DNA from: a virus
Length of the DNA: 42,742 nt
Virus record (IMG/VR): IMGVR_UViG_3300037189_010995
Span: 1 to 42,742 of that record
Reading direction: 5' to 3' (one strand)
This document shows, piece by piece, positions 6,076 through 14,847 of this stretch. Position 1 is the first letter of the stretch. Each line of letters opens with the position of its first letter. Both the position numbers and the translations under genes were made by a program. The notes below the pieces were generated by a model. It was not told the origin of the DNA and made no database searches. It was given only the letters and a program-made list of their open reading frames with translations.

Positions 6076-6349
6076 TTTTTACCATATCAACTATAGATTT
6101 TCTTTCTTTTTCTTTCTTTTCATTAATACATTTATCACAGATCTTACCTTCGTTATACATACTTAACATAACATTACACCCTTGCGTCTTGCACTTTCTT
6201 GGCTTACCCGCAAGTCTATCTTTTTTGTCATAATAAGCTTGCCTTAACTTTTCATTTGTCGCTATTCTGCAACATTCATCTGAGCAATACTTTTGATTAT
6301 GGGTTTTTGGTTCAAATTCTTTTTGACAATATTCGTAAGCACATATCAC
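6062..6349 (-). CDS. Double zinc-finger protein
   Basis: This 95-residue protein has an N-terminal finger (Cys3, Cys8, Cys22, Cys26 or Cys27; YCSDEC) like those next to HNH or DNA-binding modules in phages, and a second set (Cys53, Cys58, Cys71, Cys74). The C-terminus is Lys/Glu-rich helix. It overlaps the Cas4-like gene by 4 bases and the resolvase by 14. It probably binds nucleic acid; the exact role is unknown. Confidence 0.7.
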   Translation of the reverse strand: MICAYEYCQKEFEPKTHNQKYCSDECCRIATNEKLRQAYYDKKDRLAGKPRKCKTQGCNVMLSMYNEGKICDKCINEKKEKERKSIVDMVKNVIS

Positions 6350-7131
6350 TTTTCAAGCACCAATGGTTCTATATATAATTCTCCCAGGTCTTTCTTTTCT
6401 GCCCAGCATGTCTTTTTAACTGGGCAACCTTTACAAGCCCACTGAGATTTTGTAAATGTTCTTTCTGGCAAAGTTCCAGCCTCATATGCTGAATAAACCT
6501 TACGCATCCAATCCCAAACTCCATCTACCAACTTGGTATTTCTTTCATCCATGTTTATTGGTATGACTAGAAAGCTATTATCATTTTTATTTTCATAAAA
6601 AAAGAAACCTTGTTGTGCTCCACGAATTTTCATATATGTAAGTAATTGAACTTTATGATATGGGAGTCCTTGCATTTCTGCTTGTCGGATAGCAAAAATT
6701 TCTTCTTTGGCAGATTTTATTTCGCCAATTACTTCTTTCCCGTTCCATTCAATAAATGTGTCTGCAAACCCTCTAATCGGTGGATCATCATGGGTAACTT
6801 CTGTTTCATTTGCTTTGAAGACTGGTGTTTTAGCCATGACTTTCTGAATCCGATCATGAACATACGTACCATTATCCATATTAACGACACCCATAGCATC
6901 GGTTTCATTCTCAAAGTCAGCCCCAGTAAAAGCAATGAACCAATATCTAGGGCAGTTACCGTTACCATAGCCAACAGTGCTAGGACTAAAAGTTTTTTTC
7001 TGGGTAAATTCATTAGGTCTTTTACCACTTAATACTGCCTCCTCATACATATTTGCGAACTTAATTGGATCAAATCCTTCTGGATCCAAAACTTTTTGAA
7101 ACTTTAGGTTTGCTATTAAATCTCTAGCCAT
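6346..7131 (-). CDS. Cas4/RecB-family nuclease with Fe-S cysteines
   Basis: This 261-residue PD-(D/E)XK nuclease has His92 (motif I), Asp124 in GFAD, Glu137-Ile-Lys139 (GEIKSA) and a Q-x-x-x-Y motif near Gln162. Four cysteines, Cys60 (NCPRYW) and Cys233/236/242 (ACKGCPVKKTC), are placed as in Cas4 and AddB, which hold a 4Fe-4S cluster. It is probably a 5'-3' exonuclease for recombination together with the phage RecA. No CRISPR array or other cas genes are visible, so an adaptation role is not supported. Confidence 0.88.
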   Translation of the reverse strand: MARDLIANLKFQKVLDPEGFDPIKFANMYEEAVLSGKRPNEFTQKKTFSPSTVGYGNGNCPRYWFIAFTGADFENETDAMGVVNMDNGTYVHDRIQKVMAKTPVFKANETEVTHDDPPIRGFADTFIEWNGKEVIGEIKSAKEEIFAIRQAEMQGLPYHKVQLLTYMKIRGAQQGFFFYENKNDNSFLVIPINMDERNTKLVDGVWDWMRKVYSAYEAGTLPERTFTKSQWACKGCPVKKTCWAEKKDLGELYIEPLVLEK

Positions 7132-7135
7132 TTAA

Positions 7136-7468
7136 TTAGTAGTTACCCTTCATAGAATACTTTAATGCTGCAGCAAGATTATTTAATGCTTCTTCAGCTG
7201 TGTAATACACATTCTTCTTTTTGCTATTCTCCCCGCCCTTTTCAAAGGTTGTATAGTATCTTGAAAGCATGGCAAATTTAGAAGCAAGAGCTTGTATCTT
7301 TATAATAAGTTCAGGAGCTTTTGCAGCAGGCACATCTGGCTTTGCAATAAGTTTAATGATGAGATCAAGAGCATAATCTAAATCTGCATCTTTCATAAAC
7401 TCTTTCATATCATTGAACTCTGTAACTTCGCTTACAAGATCAATAATTGATTTATCAGTCAAGTTCAT
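7136..7468 (-). CDS. Hypothetical helical protein
   Basis: I do not recognise this 110-residue, mostly helical, soluble protein. A stretch around residues 50-75 has the regular hydrophobic spacing of a helical bundle, and the C-terminus (YYTAEEALNNLAAALKYS) is another helix. The start overlaps the previous gene by 14 bases. It sits 5 bases before the Cas4-like nuclease start, so a helper role in recombination is possible but not shown. Confidence 0.7.
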   Translation of the reverse strand: MNLTDKSIIDLVSEVTEFNDMKEFMKDADLDYALDLIIKLIAKPDVPAAKAPELIIKIQALASKFAMLSRYYTTFEKGGENSKKKNVYYTAEEALNNLAAALKYSMKGNY

Positions 7469-7637
7469 TCACCCTAACGCAGAACATGCAAGGATCTCCG
7501 CCCTCTTCCCATTCTTGATTTTCTTCATCAGTCATTGGACCGCCGTCGTGAGTATTGCAAAATACATTACTAATCCAACCTTTGGCACGACCAAATTCCA
7601 TCCACTCTTCAAAATCTGTTACTTCATATTTGCTCAT
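7455..7637 (-). CDS. Conserved small actinophage-type protein
   Basis: This 60-residue acidic protein has FCNTHDGGPMTDEE and EWEEGGDPCMFCVRV. The pattern THDG-x-P-M-T-x-E-E followed by E-G-x-D-P-C recurs in small proteins of actinobacteriophages that I remember as unknowns. Two or three cysteines with a His could bind metal. It overlaps both neighbours by 14 bases. Confidence 0.75.
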   Translation of the reverse strand: MSKYEVTDFEEWMEFGRAKGWISNVFCNTHDGGPMTDEENQEWEEGGDPCMFCVRVNELD

Positions 7638-7938
7638 TATGTGTCTCCCAACACTCTACCAATTGCTCCAATAGAGCCCATTCAATTACTGCAAGTCTTG
7701 TTTTAGCACCTTCTCCACCAAGGATAAGCTTAAGTACTGGGCTCTTATCCCGACTAACCTTAAAAGTGTCTGTACAAATTTTCGCCCATATATCTTTTGA
7801 AATCGAGATTGATTTAGCATACTCTTTATAATCCACCACAAAATTATGCCAGGTAGCATCGCCCTTTTGGTAGGCGCCACGACCAGAATTTTTCTGTCCT
7901 TTTGCTCCATCACGTTTAATTTCTCCTCTTTCAGACAT
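7624..7938 (-). CDS. Hypothetical protein
   Basis: The ATG at 7938 is preferred because it overlaps the previous stop as TAATG; an upstream in-frame start at 7980 would lie deep in that gene. The 104-residue product begins with a basic Gly-rich segment (KRDGAKGQKNSGRG) and continues as a folded domain with WHNFVVDYKEYAK and WAKICTDTFK. I cannot assign a function. It sits among recA-linked genes. Confidence 0.72.
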   Translation of the reverse strand: MSERGEIKRDGAKGQKNSGRGAYQKGDATWHNFVVDYKEYAKSISISKDIWAKICTDTFKVSRDKSPVLKLILGGEGAKTRLAVIEWALLEQLVECWETHNEQI

Positions 7939-8132
7939 TAAATTACCACACTTGAATGATGTCCTAATGTGCAAGTCCAAGTTAGCCTATTGCTTGATCT
8001 ATCAATTACGCCGTCATAAACAACTTCATTACAATCTTCGTGCTGACAAGTAAAAGAACCAGAAGCAGGTTCCCCAATTGGTACATCTTTTACCTCTAGT
8101 TTTTTATTTAAAAAATTCTCAAGATTTGTCAT
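7938..8132 (-). CDS. Small zinc-ribbon-like protein
   Basis: The ATG at 8132 is chosen: AGGAGAAG inside the end of recA stands just before it, while the in-frame start at 8162 has no such site. The 64-residue protein has CQHEDC and WTCTLGHH, a plausible single zinc site. It overlaps recA by 14 bases and the next gene by TAATG. Function unknown. Confidence 0.72.
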   Translation of the reverse strand: MTNLENFLNKKLEVKDVPIGEPASGSFTCQHEDCNEVVYDGVIDRSSNRLTWTCTLGHHSSVVI

Positions 8133-9123
8133 ATATCTTCTCCTGTAATTCTTTAATAACATCTGGACTACTTCTTACGTAATCAACAACTTTAGCCCTA
8201 CCTTGGAATCTTTCTTCTCCAACTGTATACCAAGCTCCACCCTTTTGTATAATGCCCATCATTTCGGCAACATCAACAATTTCTCCCGTGGAGTCTATAC
8301 CAACGTGGTCACCTTGGTAGTAAAAGTCATATTGTCCTGAGAGATTTGGCGGTCCGAGTTTATTGTAATCAATAATCCAATTGACGGGTCTTCCGACTCT
8401 TTGTTCAATAATCTTATCGCCCACTTGAACACCAGACTTAATAGCATTAGCTTCAGCCTCTGACGACCAAAGCTTGATAACGGTAGAAGAAAAGAACTTA
8501 ACCGCCATTCCTCCAGTTGGTATGTGGGAGGCATGCATGCTACCAAATTGATTACGTTGTTGTGAAATGAGAACCAATAGCGTGTTTTTGTTGGCATAGT
8601 TTAACATTTTGACCGCATGGGTCATATCCTTTGCTTCTGCACCAATTTGTTTTGTATCTTCAAGCTTCTTAAGATCGGAACTATCTTTTTCAAAATAAAT
8701 TGCTGGGAGCAATGCAGAGATTGAGTCTACAACAATTAAATCAACTCCCGCTTCCATTAATTGCTGTGCAACATCAACCATATCATTAATTGTTTTAGCA
8801 GGAGAATAAATTAACTTTTCAGAATCAACCCCAAGTTTAGCTGCCCATTCGGCAGAATAAGATGCTTCTGCATCAATCCAAGCACAGGTCTTTCCATTTT
8901 TTTGAGCATCAGCAATCATCTGTAAGCAAAAAGAAGATTTACCAGCTGATTTGTTTCCCCAAACTAGAACTTGTCTTCCATAACCAAGACCGCCCTTTAG
9001 GGCCATGTTCAACCCAATACTAGGAGTCTTTTGCTTTTCTACGTCTACTGTTGTTGCTATTTGTACTCTTGCTCTTGTTTTTGGATCCAGCTTTGCTAGG
9101 ATCTCCTCCGCTAACACTGTCAT
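8119..9123 (-). CDS. recA: RecA-like recombinase
   Basis: This 334-residue RecA/RadA-family ATPase has Walker A at residues 56-64 (GNKSAGKSS), the catalytic Glu region AWIDAEASY near 79-87, and Walker B LIVVD (127-131). ISQQRNQFG and a GGMAVKFFSS segment follow, as in the L1/L2 part of RecA. It would form filaments for strand exchange and replication-linked repair, alongside the Cas4-like nuclease and RuvC-like resolvase in this operon. The N-terminal 34 codons overlap the previous gene in another frame. That N-terminus resembles actinophage RecA relatives, so I keep the ATG at 9123. Confidence 0.92.
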   Translation of the reverse strand: MTVLAEEILAKLDPKTRARVQIATTVDVEKQKTPSIGLNMALKGGLGYGRQVLVWGNKSAGKSSFCLQMIADAQKNGKTCAWIDAEASYSAEWAAKLGVDSEKLIYSPAKTINDMVDVAQQLMEAGVDLIVVDSISALLPAIYFEKDSSDLKKLEDTKQIGAEAKDMTHAVKMLNYANKNTLLVLISQQRNQFGSMHASHIPTGGMAVKFFSSTVIKLWSSEAEANAIKSGVQVGDKIIEQRVGRPVNWIIDYNKLGPPNLSGQYDFYYQGDHVGIDSTGEIVDVAEMMGIIQKGGAWYTVGEERFQGRAKVVDYVRSSPDVIKELQEKIYDKS

Positions 9124-9280
9124 TTAAACTCTTTTCTAATTCGGTAGCCAGCGCCTTCATGCTTTCATTCCGACTGGCAAATAAAGTATCAATTACTTTA
9201 TGTACTGCTTTTTCGTCTTCTAGTTTTATAACTAAAAGATATTCTTTTTGTGTTCCTTCTAAAATATATGCTTTAGACAT
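9020..9280 (-). CDS. Hypothetical protein overlapping recA
   Basis: This 86-residue protein has an ordinary mixed N-terminal half (residues 1-50). The tail of about 34 residues is rich in Ser, Lys, Asn and Arg and ends SRRRKAKDS. The whole tail is encoded over the first 104 bases of recA in another frame, so it is probably overprinted low-complexity sequence. The basic tail could bind nucleic acid. AGGATAG precedes the ATG. Function unknown. Confidence 0.65.
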   Translation of the reverse strand: MSKAYILEGTQKEYLLVIKLEDEKAVHKVIDTLFASRNESMKALATELEKSLNDSVSGGDPSKAGSKNKSKSTNSNNSRRRKAKDS

Positions 9281-9299
9281 CTATCCTATTATACCGCTT

Positions 9300-9497
9300 T
9301 TATTTGTTTTCTGCTTGAGAATTATCTACTAATGTAAACTTAATTACTTTAGTATCTGGATCTTGATTAACTGCAATACTCTTATTGCTATAATCTTTTA
9401 ACAATGTTTCCATAGGTACATCTACTGCACCCACTGTTTCTATAATTGAAGCACAAATTTGCTCCAAGCTAATATTGATATTGTTTTCTTCTGTCAT
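9300..9497 (-). CDS. Small acidic hypothetical protein
   Basis: A 65-residue acidic protein with no recognisable motif. Its ATG overlaps the polymerase stop codon as ATGA, so it should be translated together with the polymerase. It lies between the polymerase and the recA pair. An accessory replication role is guessed from position only. Confidence 0.65.
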   Translation of the reverse strand: MTEENNINISLEQICASIIETVGAVDVPMETLLKDYSNKSIAVNQDPDTKVIKFTLVDNSQAENK

Positions 9498-12400
9498 AAA
9501 CTCACCCCCTCTAAGAATAAAGTTCCGTCATCTAACTTTTTTATAGCAGGGTCGCAAACTGATCCTGGCTTCATCTTGCCCAAAGCTGTTGTGTACATCT
9601 TTGGAAAAGCAATTATTCTTTCAAGATTCTTATCGCTATCAGATAAAATTATATGCGCCATCATCTTGTTTTGCTTAGTTTTGTAATGTGTAAAGTCTAG
9701 CACCAATCTTTTACCATCATCTATCTTAAGCTTATCTCTATATAGCCAATGCACAAATGGTTCATCTGCCTTATCAACTACATCGTTAATTGTAACATAT
9801 TTGTGAATTCTATTGTCTCCTACTAAGAAGAAATACATATTACCCACCTCTATCTGAGTGTTTTCTGAATGGAATATACCTACAGATCCAGTATCATCAA
9901 CTAGCTCTACACGGCTCCATCCCTGCCCCTTCTTAATATTTTTTACCATTGCTAATAGGACAAAGCAACCTTCTTCCAAAAATTCTTCAAGCGGATTAAC
10001 CTGTGCTTTAATCTTTGGACTTAATTTACCCGTGTCAAACTTTGGAATGCCCAAATATTCATAAAGATTTTCATTTTCATTTCCCCTGCGTGGGTTATCT
10101 GGGAATGCTGCAGCGCCAATCATATTTAAAGATTCAATTGCTCTTGAATTGATACCGCTACCTTTACCTCCAGCTTTTTCTGTAAAGTCTTTATATGTTT
10201 TAAATGGTCTTAACGCTGTTATCTTGCTACCAATATTATCAGAAATATACTTAACATTTGACAATCCAAATCTTATTGAATTGCCCTGAATGCTGAAATC
10301 CAACTCAGATTCGTTAATATGCGGTAGCAAGACTTTGATACCCAACCGCTTTGCTTCCAGCAAATAGTCAGTACGTGCATCTTTATCTTTTTCATTTTTA
10401 AGAACGGCAAACATAAATTCAAGAGGATAATAGCACTTAAGCCAAGCAGTATAGTAGCTAAGCATAGAGTAAGCAATAGCATGCGAACGGTTAAAAGAAT
10501 ATCCCGCATGTGCTTCAAAGTCATGCCAAAGCTTTTCCGCATCTTCTTTTGTAATATGCTTAGAGGCCCCCGTGACAAATTGTTCTTTATATTGATCAAA
10601 TTCTTTGGCATCCTTTTTCTTTCCAATAATCTTTCTAACCTTATCAGCATCTGCCCATGACATCCCGCCCAAGTACACGCAAGCTTGCATAACTTGTTCC
10701 TGATAAATAATAACGCCATAGGTACGTGCTGTAAACTCTTGCATTATAGGGTGAGCGTATGTAACCATTTCTTCACCCTTCTTTCTTCTAATGTAGGCAC
10801 CACCCACAGTATTCATAGCACCTGGTCTAACAAGTGCGTTAGATGCTGCTAGATCTTCGAATGTGCTAACACCCATCTTCATCAACAAATTTGTATAAGG
10901 AGTTGCTTCCGCTTGGAACACGCCCTTTGTAAATCCATTGGACAACATATCAAAAACTTTAGGATCATCTAACTTTATATTTTTTAAATCAATTTCTTTT
11001 TCAGATATATGTGAAATTGTTTTTAAAGCATCATCAATAACAGAAAGTGTCTTTAGACCTAGTACGTCCAGCTTAATCAGACCTAGGTCTGCTGTCTGCT
11101 CCATATCGTAAGCAACCACTGGAATTCTTCCAGATACTGATTCGTCTGGGTCTTTTCTTGTTTCAATTGGAACATACTTGCTAATATCATCTTTTGCAAC
11201 AACCACTCCTGCTGCATGCATTCCATTACCACGAATTTTTCCACGCAACATGGAAGCATACTTTGTAACCTCTGGATACTTATTTCTAAATTCCTGTGTC
11301 ATAGGACTTGCTTCATACTCTTCAAATGTTTCTACATCCTTGAGCATCTTGTTAACTTCGCCCAGCGGTACTAGGAAGGCTCTCGCAACATCTCTGATTA
11401 CGCCCTTATCTTTAAAGTACTGATAGGTTGAGATTGAAGCCACATGCTTAAACTTTTTACGCAAATATTCTTTTACTTCACCTCTGCGACGATCCATAAA
11501 GTCTGTATCAATATCTGGAAAGTCATTACGCTCTGGATTAATAAATCGGAAAAACAGCAAGTCAAATTTAATTGGGTCAACTTCAGTAATACCCATCAAA
11601 TAACAAACTAGAGATCCTGCTGCGGATCCTCTTCCTGGGCCAACCAAGATTTTGTTTTCTTTTGCCCAATTAACCATATCGCTAACAACAAGGAAGTAAC
11701 TAGCAAAGTTCTTGTCAGAAATGACTTGAAGCTCTTCTTGTAATCTTTCTCTATATGTTTCATTGTCTAATCCCATTTCTACTAGAGACTTCTCACATAA
11801 ATCTTTTACTATCTTTAGCGCATTTTTTTTAGGAACTGGAAGTAAATCTAAGTTCTCGTGGAAATCATATGGCTCTACTTTATCTGATATTTCTACTGAT
11901 GACTTGTAAATATCTTCTCTAGAAATTCCCGCCTTTTCAAAGTCAGCCTTAATCTCATCATAGGATTGAATATAAACATTAATGTCAGCGAAAGAAATAG
12001 GGCGGTCGGGATAAATATGATCAAAGCGATCAAGGATAGTAGATCTTTGACGACCGCTTGCGTAATCTGCTTCTTTGTTTTTATTTGGTTTTGTTGAAAG
12101 AATAAGAAGTAACTCTTCCAAGTCCCTCTCTTCTTTTTTAGCAAAATGACAATCTCCTGTAGCAACTGGCTTTACCCCAAATTTATCTGCCAAATACAAT
12201 AAGGAGTCATTCAAATCTTTTGGATTGTGTGATTGAACTTCAATATAAAAGTCTTCACCAAATCTTTCTTTAAAAGTTAATACAAGGCTTTCTGCCTTGT
12301 CCATATCCCCACGCTCAATAGCTTTTGAAATAAGTCCATTCATGCAACCAGAAACTACGATAATTCCATTTCCGTATTCAAAAAGAACTTCCATATCAAT

Positions 12401-12772
12401 TCTTGGCTTGCTATAAAAACCTTCTGTCCAAGCAATCTGAGAAAGCTTTTGCAGGTTTTTTAGACCTTCATCATTTTTTGCTAGAAGGATTATGTGGTTA
12501 TATCTTGAAACATTGTCTTCCTTTTTAGCAACAGAGCTTTTATCAAATCTATCTGTTGGCGAAATGTACGCTTCTAAGCCTAGGATTGGCTTCATGTTTA
12601 ATTCTTTTGCTGCAATCTGCATATCTCTATGAGATGCTAAGGAACCATGGTCTGTAATGGACAAGCTAGTCTGACCTTGAGCTTTTGCAGCCTCAAGCAA
12701 CTCGTAAGGTGTATTAAGTCCATCCATTAATGAATAATGGGAATGGCAATGCAAATGCACAAAGTCAGACAT
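9494..12772 (-). CDS. dnaE: DNA polymerase III alpha subunit
   Basis: This is a complete C-family replicative polymerase of 1092 residues. The N-terminal PHP domain has HLHCHSHYS (His6, His8, His10), TDHG near 40 and CHF near 208. The active site shows GPGRGSAAGS (378-387), Asp420 and Asp422 in PDIDTD, and Asp569 in LIKLDVLGL. MHAAGVVV, the RSHAIAYS region and the C-terminal OB-like part follow. It is only slightly shorter than bacterial DnaE. It gives the phage its own replicative polymerase beside its helicase, primase and SSB. No separate proofreading exonuclease is visible; the PHP site could supply it. Confidence 0.96.
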   Translation of the reverse strand: MSDFVHLHCHSHYSLMDGLNTPYELLEAAKAQGQTSLSITDHGSLASHRDMQIAAKELNMKPILGLEAYISPTDRFDKSSVAKKEDNVSRYNHIILLAKNDEGLKNLQKLSQIAWTEGFYSKPRIDMEVLFEYGNGIIVVSGCMNGLISKAIERGDMDKAESLVLTFKERFGEDFYIEVQSHNPKDLNDSLLYLADKFGVKPVATGDCHFAKKEERDLEELLLILSTKPNKNKEADYASGRQRSTILDRFDHIYPDRPISFADINVYIQSYDEIKADFEKAGISREDIYKSSVEISDKVEPYDFHENLDLLPVPKKNALKIVKDLCEKSLVEMGLDNETYRERLQEELQVISDKNFASYFLVVSDMVNWAKENKILVGPGRGSAAGSLVCYLMGITEVDPIKFDLLFFRFINPERNDFPDIDTDFMDRRRGEVKEYLRKKFKHVASISTYQYFKDKGVIRDVARAFLVPLGEVNKMLKDVETFEEYEASPMTQEFRNKYPEVTKYASMLRGKIRGNGMHAAGVVVAKDDISKYVPIETRKDPDESVSGRIPVVAYDMEQTADLGLIKLDVLGLKTLSVIDDALKTISHISEKEIDLKNIKLDDPKVFDMLSNGFTKGVFQAEATPYTNLLMKMGVSTFEDLAASNALVRPGAMNTVGGAYIRRKKGEEMVTYAHPIMQEFTARTYGVIIYQEQVMQACVYLGGMSWADADKVRKIIGKKKDAKEFDQYKEQFVTGASKHITKEDAEKLWHDFEAHAGYSFNRSHAIAYSMLSYYTAWLKCYYPLEFMFAVLKNEKDKDARTDYLLEAKRLGIKVLLPHINESELDFSIQGNSIRFGLSNVKYISDNIGSKITALRPFKTYKDFTEKAGGKGSGINSRAIESLNMIGAAAFPDNPRRGNENENLYEYLGIPKFDTGKLSPKIKAQVNPLEEFLEEGCFVLLAMVKNIKKGQGWSRVELVDDTGSVGIFHSENTQIEVGNMYFFLVGDNRIHKYVTINDVVDKADEPFVHWLYRDKLKIDDGKRLVLDFTHYKTKQNKMMAHIILSDSDKNLERIIAFPKMYTTALGKMKPGSVCDPAIKKLDDGTLFLEGVSL

Positions 12773-12797
12773 GCTTATCTTTTCTACTAGTTTCTAA

Positions 12798-13475
12798 TTA
12801 CCACTCGACGGCGGATGATGTTGATGTTACTTCTGAATCAGAAGAATCAGAAGTGATTCCTAGATAAAACGCTTCTTGTTCGTTGTAAGGAACATCACGA
12901 ACTGCTGTCTTCTGAAGATCAAACAATTCGTACTTAGTTAAATCAATTGCTGCAACATCTGCTGTTGGCAAAGGAATAATTGAATAGTTTGTATCTGTTG
13001 CTGTACCAGTACGCTTCAACTTCCAGTTGAGATTTGAAATGCTTCCAGTCTCACCTGCGTAGTTAATAATTTCTGGTGTTGCAGACTTTGGTCCCGCACC
13101 CTGTGAAAAGATTGCCACGTAAGGATCCTCTGCACCATCATCAACTAAAACGTTTGCGTAAAAACGTGAACGACCCTTCCAACCAGACTTTGGGTCACGA
13201 CGGTGTTGTTCACAACCAAAGCAACGACCTTGGTCTTCAATTGTGCACAAAGCCTTGCGCTTATAATCCTTTGGATTTGTATGTTCAACTGCAATAAATG
13301 CAAGCCCAGCCTTCTCTAAATAATTCTTAGAGTCTGGATCAATTTCCTGCATAAATCTAATTTTTACAGATTGGCCATCTTTAAGCTGTAGCCATCTTCC
13401 CTTTTGTCCATCACCTGATGGAACCTTGCTTTCCATTTGCTTATTCATTGCTGCTAAGCCTGTTACTATACCCAT
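12798..13475 (-). CDS. gp32-like single-stranded DNA-binding protein
   Basis: This 225-residue protein fits a phage SSB of the gp32 type. It has a basic N-terminal region with DGQSVKIRFM, a zinc site with Cys77, Cys85, Cys88 and His91 (CFGCEQH), and an acidic Ser/Asp-rich C-terminal tail ending AVEW, as used by SSBs to bind partners. AAGGAG precedes the ATG. A promoter with TAGACA, a 17-base spacer and TATAAT lies just upstream. Its codons favour C- and G-ending forms more than its neighbours', as in the capsid gene, suggesting high expression. It is followed directly by the polymerase gene. Confidence 0.75.
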   Translation of the reverse strand: MGIVTGLAAMNKQMESKVPSGDGQKGRWLQLKDGQSVKIRFMQEIDPDSKNYLEKAGLAFIAVEHTNPKDYKRKALCTIEDQGRCFGCEQHRRDPKSGWKGRSRFYANVLVDDGAEDPYVAIFSQGAGPKSATPEIINYAGETGSISNLNWKLKRTGTATDTNYSIIPLPTADVAAIDLTKYELFDLQKTAVRDVPYNEQEAFYLGITSDSSDSEVTSTSSAVEW

Positions 13476-13519
13476 ATTTTTCTCCTTGTGTAAGGGGCTA
13501 TAAAATGCCCTGTGTTCCC

Positions 13520-13548
13520 ATTATATCATCTAAAGTAGGCTTTGTCTA
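13520..13548 (-). promoter_or_regulatory. Sigma70-type promoter of the SSB gene
   Basis: Reading the minus strand: -35 TAGACA (13548-13543), 17-base spacer, -10 TATAAT (13525-13520). The leader to the ATG at 13475 is about 35-40 bases and contains a small GGGC/GCCC hairpin. It is expected to drive the SSB and then the polymerase. Confidence 0.7.
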
Positions 13549-14508
13549 CTATAGACTTGCATATTCAAAATGCGATATTGCATTTTTAACACACTGTTTT
13601 ATTTCTTCATCTGTCATATCTCCCACATCTTTAGCAGAATGAGGATAGATTGTATTATGGTCATACTTAGCCCATAATAAATTTTTGTTCTTTAATTTAC
13701 TGCAAATCTTGTTTCCTAAGGCTCTTCCCGCTTGGTCATTATCTGTCATTATAATAACTGTTGATGAATACTTATTTAAGTTTTGAATATTAATATCTGA
13801 TATACTACCGCCCAAAGTAGCCACAGCATTTGGATATCCAGCCTGCCATAAACGAATAGCATCAAAACTTGATTCAACAACTATAATCGTGCCACCCTCA
13901 CGCTTAGCACGGTGAAGATTAAACATGGTTTTATTGCGTGGCAGATTAACACTATTTTTAAAACGTTTATCTGTTATTGATCTTCCTATAATACCCACTG
14001 GTATGCCATCTGGGCTGTGCAAGGGAACAGTAACCATTCCTTGTTTATCCGAATATCCAAGTTTAAAACTATCTATTGCTTCTTTAAATATACTTCTTGA
14101 ACTAAAGTAATCCTTGGCTTTTTGGGTATTTATCAATTCATTATACAGTCCATCTAAGGTGGTTTGCGAAAATTCTACAAAGTCAGGCTTGACTGATAAA
14201 AGATCTTTCAGGTCATCTTCAAATGCTTCTGCTTGAGATTGTTTGGTTGCAGAAATAAATCTTAATGCTTCGTAATCATTTCTATTGGTCAACTGTTTTA
14301 CAAGGTCAAGTATAGTTCCCGCAGCATTACAGTTTTGATTGTAACAAACATATAAACCTTTTAAATAACTTGCTGCAAAAGCTGGGGAATCTGTGTTGTG
14401 ATGAAATGGGCAGAAGCATAAAAAGTCTGTACCCGTTTCTGAAGCAACTTCTATATTGCAGGAACGCAAAATAGAGCGGAGATCCGCTTTGGTATATGCA
14501 TCTGTCAT
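13549..14508 (-). CDS. DnaG-type primase
   Basis: This 319-residue primase has an N-terminal CHC2-type zinc finger (Cys33, His36 in CPFHH; Cys55, Cys60) and a TOPRIM core with Glu212 in VVESSFDA, TLGGSIS near 231, and Asp256/Asp258 in MTDNDQAG. It is about half the size of bacterial DnaG because the C-terminal helicase-binding domain is absent. It should lay RNA primers for the phage Pol III. AGAGGATAAAA precedes the ATG. The helicase gene lies a little upstream in the same direction. Confidence 0.93.
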   Translation of the reverse strand: MTDAYTKADLRSILRSCNIEVASETGTDFLCFCPFHHNTDSPAFAASYLKGLYVCYNQNCNAAGTILDLVKQLTNRNDYEALRFISATKQSQAEAFEDDLKDLLSVKPDFVEFSQTTLDGLYNELINTQKAKDYFSSRSIFKEAIDSFKLGYSDKQGMVTVPLHSPDGIPVGIIGRSITDKRFKNSVNLPRNKTMFNLHRAKREGGTIIVVESSFDAIRLWQAGYPNAVATLGGSISDINIQNLNKYSSTVIIMTDNDQAGRALGNKICSKLKNKNLLWAKYDHNTIYPHSAKDVGDMTDEEIKQCVKNAISHFEYASL

Positions 14509-14510
14509 TT

Positions 14511-14792
14511 TTATCCTCTAGGTATTAAACTCTGTCCTGAGAACCCTTCATACTTTAAAGCTTTGGCTTTCCCAAGATACATGCCGTACATTACAAGATT
14601 GAAAGAATAATGATCTTTCTCTTCATTGTATTTTATATTAAATTGTGGTTGTATGTCAAGTACAGGAACATAGCCTTGGTCTCGCATCTGCTGGACTAAA
14701 AGCCTTTCATAGTTCTCTCTTGAGCTTTGGAACTTGGCATCATCTTTAATCACACCATTCATCCAAAAATCATGTATTTTTCTTGGGTACAT
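14511..14792 (-). CDS. Conserved hypothetical protein next to primase
   Basis: This 93-residue protein contains MRDQGYVPVLDIQPQF and YNEEKDHYSFNLVMYGMYLG. The pattern recalls an unnamed small protein that I associate with actinobacteriophage replication regions. It ends 2 bases before the primase start. An extended -10 promoter lies just upstream. Function unknown. Confidence 0.72.
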   Translation of the reverse strand: MYPRKIHDFWMNGVIKDDAKFQSSRENYERLLVQQMRDQGYVPVLDIQPQFNIKYNEEKDHYSFNLVMYGMYLGKAKALKYEGFSGQSLIPRG

Positions 14793-14814
14793 AATTGCCT
14801 ATCTGGTCTTGACA

Positions 14815-14823
14815 ATTATACCA
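14815..14823 (-). promoter_or_regulatory. Extended -10 promoter TGGTATAAT
   Basis: The minus strand reads TGGTATAAT at 14823-14815 in the 55-base gap after the helicase gene. There is no good -35 box. The same nonamer occurs at 37893-37901, and close variants at 38865-38873 and 41945-41953. It should drive the gene at 14511-14792 and the primase. Confidence 0.6.
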
Positions 14824-14847
14824 AGTTAGACATTCATTACATAAAAA

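Noticed and set aside
6346-7131. A CRISPR-Cas system suggested by the Cas4-like protein.
   Set aside because: No repeats and no other cas genes are visible; the neighbours are recombination genes.
9288-9293. TATAAT on the minus strand upstream of the gene at 9020-9280.
   Set aside because: No TG extension and no -35 match; the leader would be only a few bases.
14809-14837. TTGACA on the plus strand, which could be a promoter pointing the other way.
   Set aside because: The matching -10 is poor and no plus-strand gene follows.
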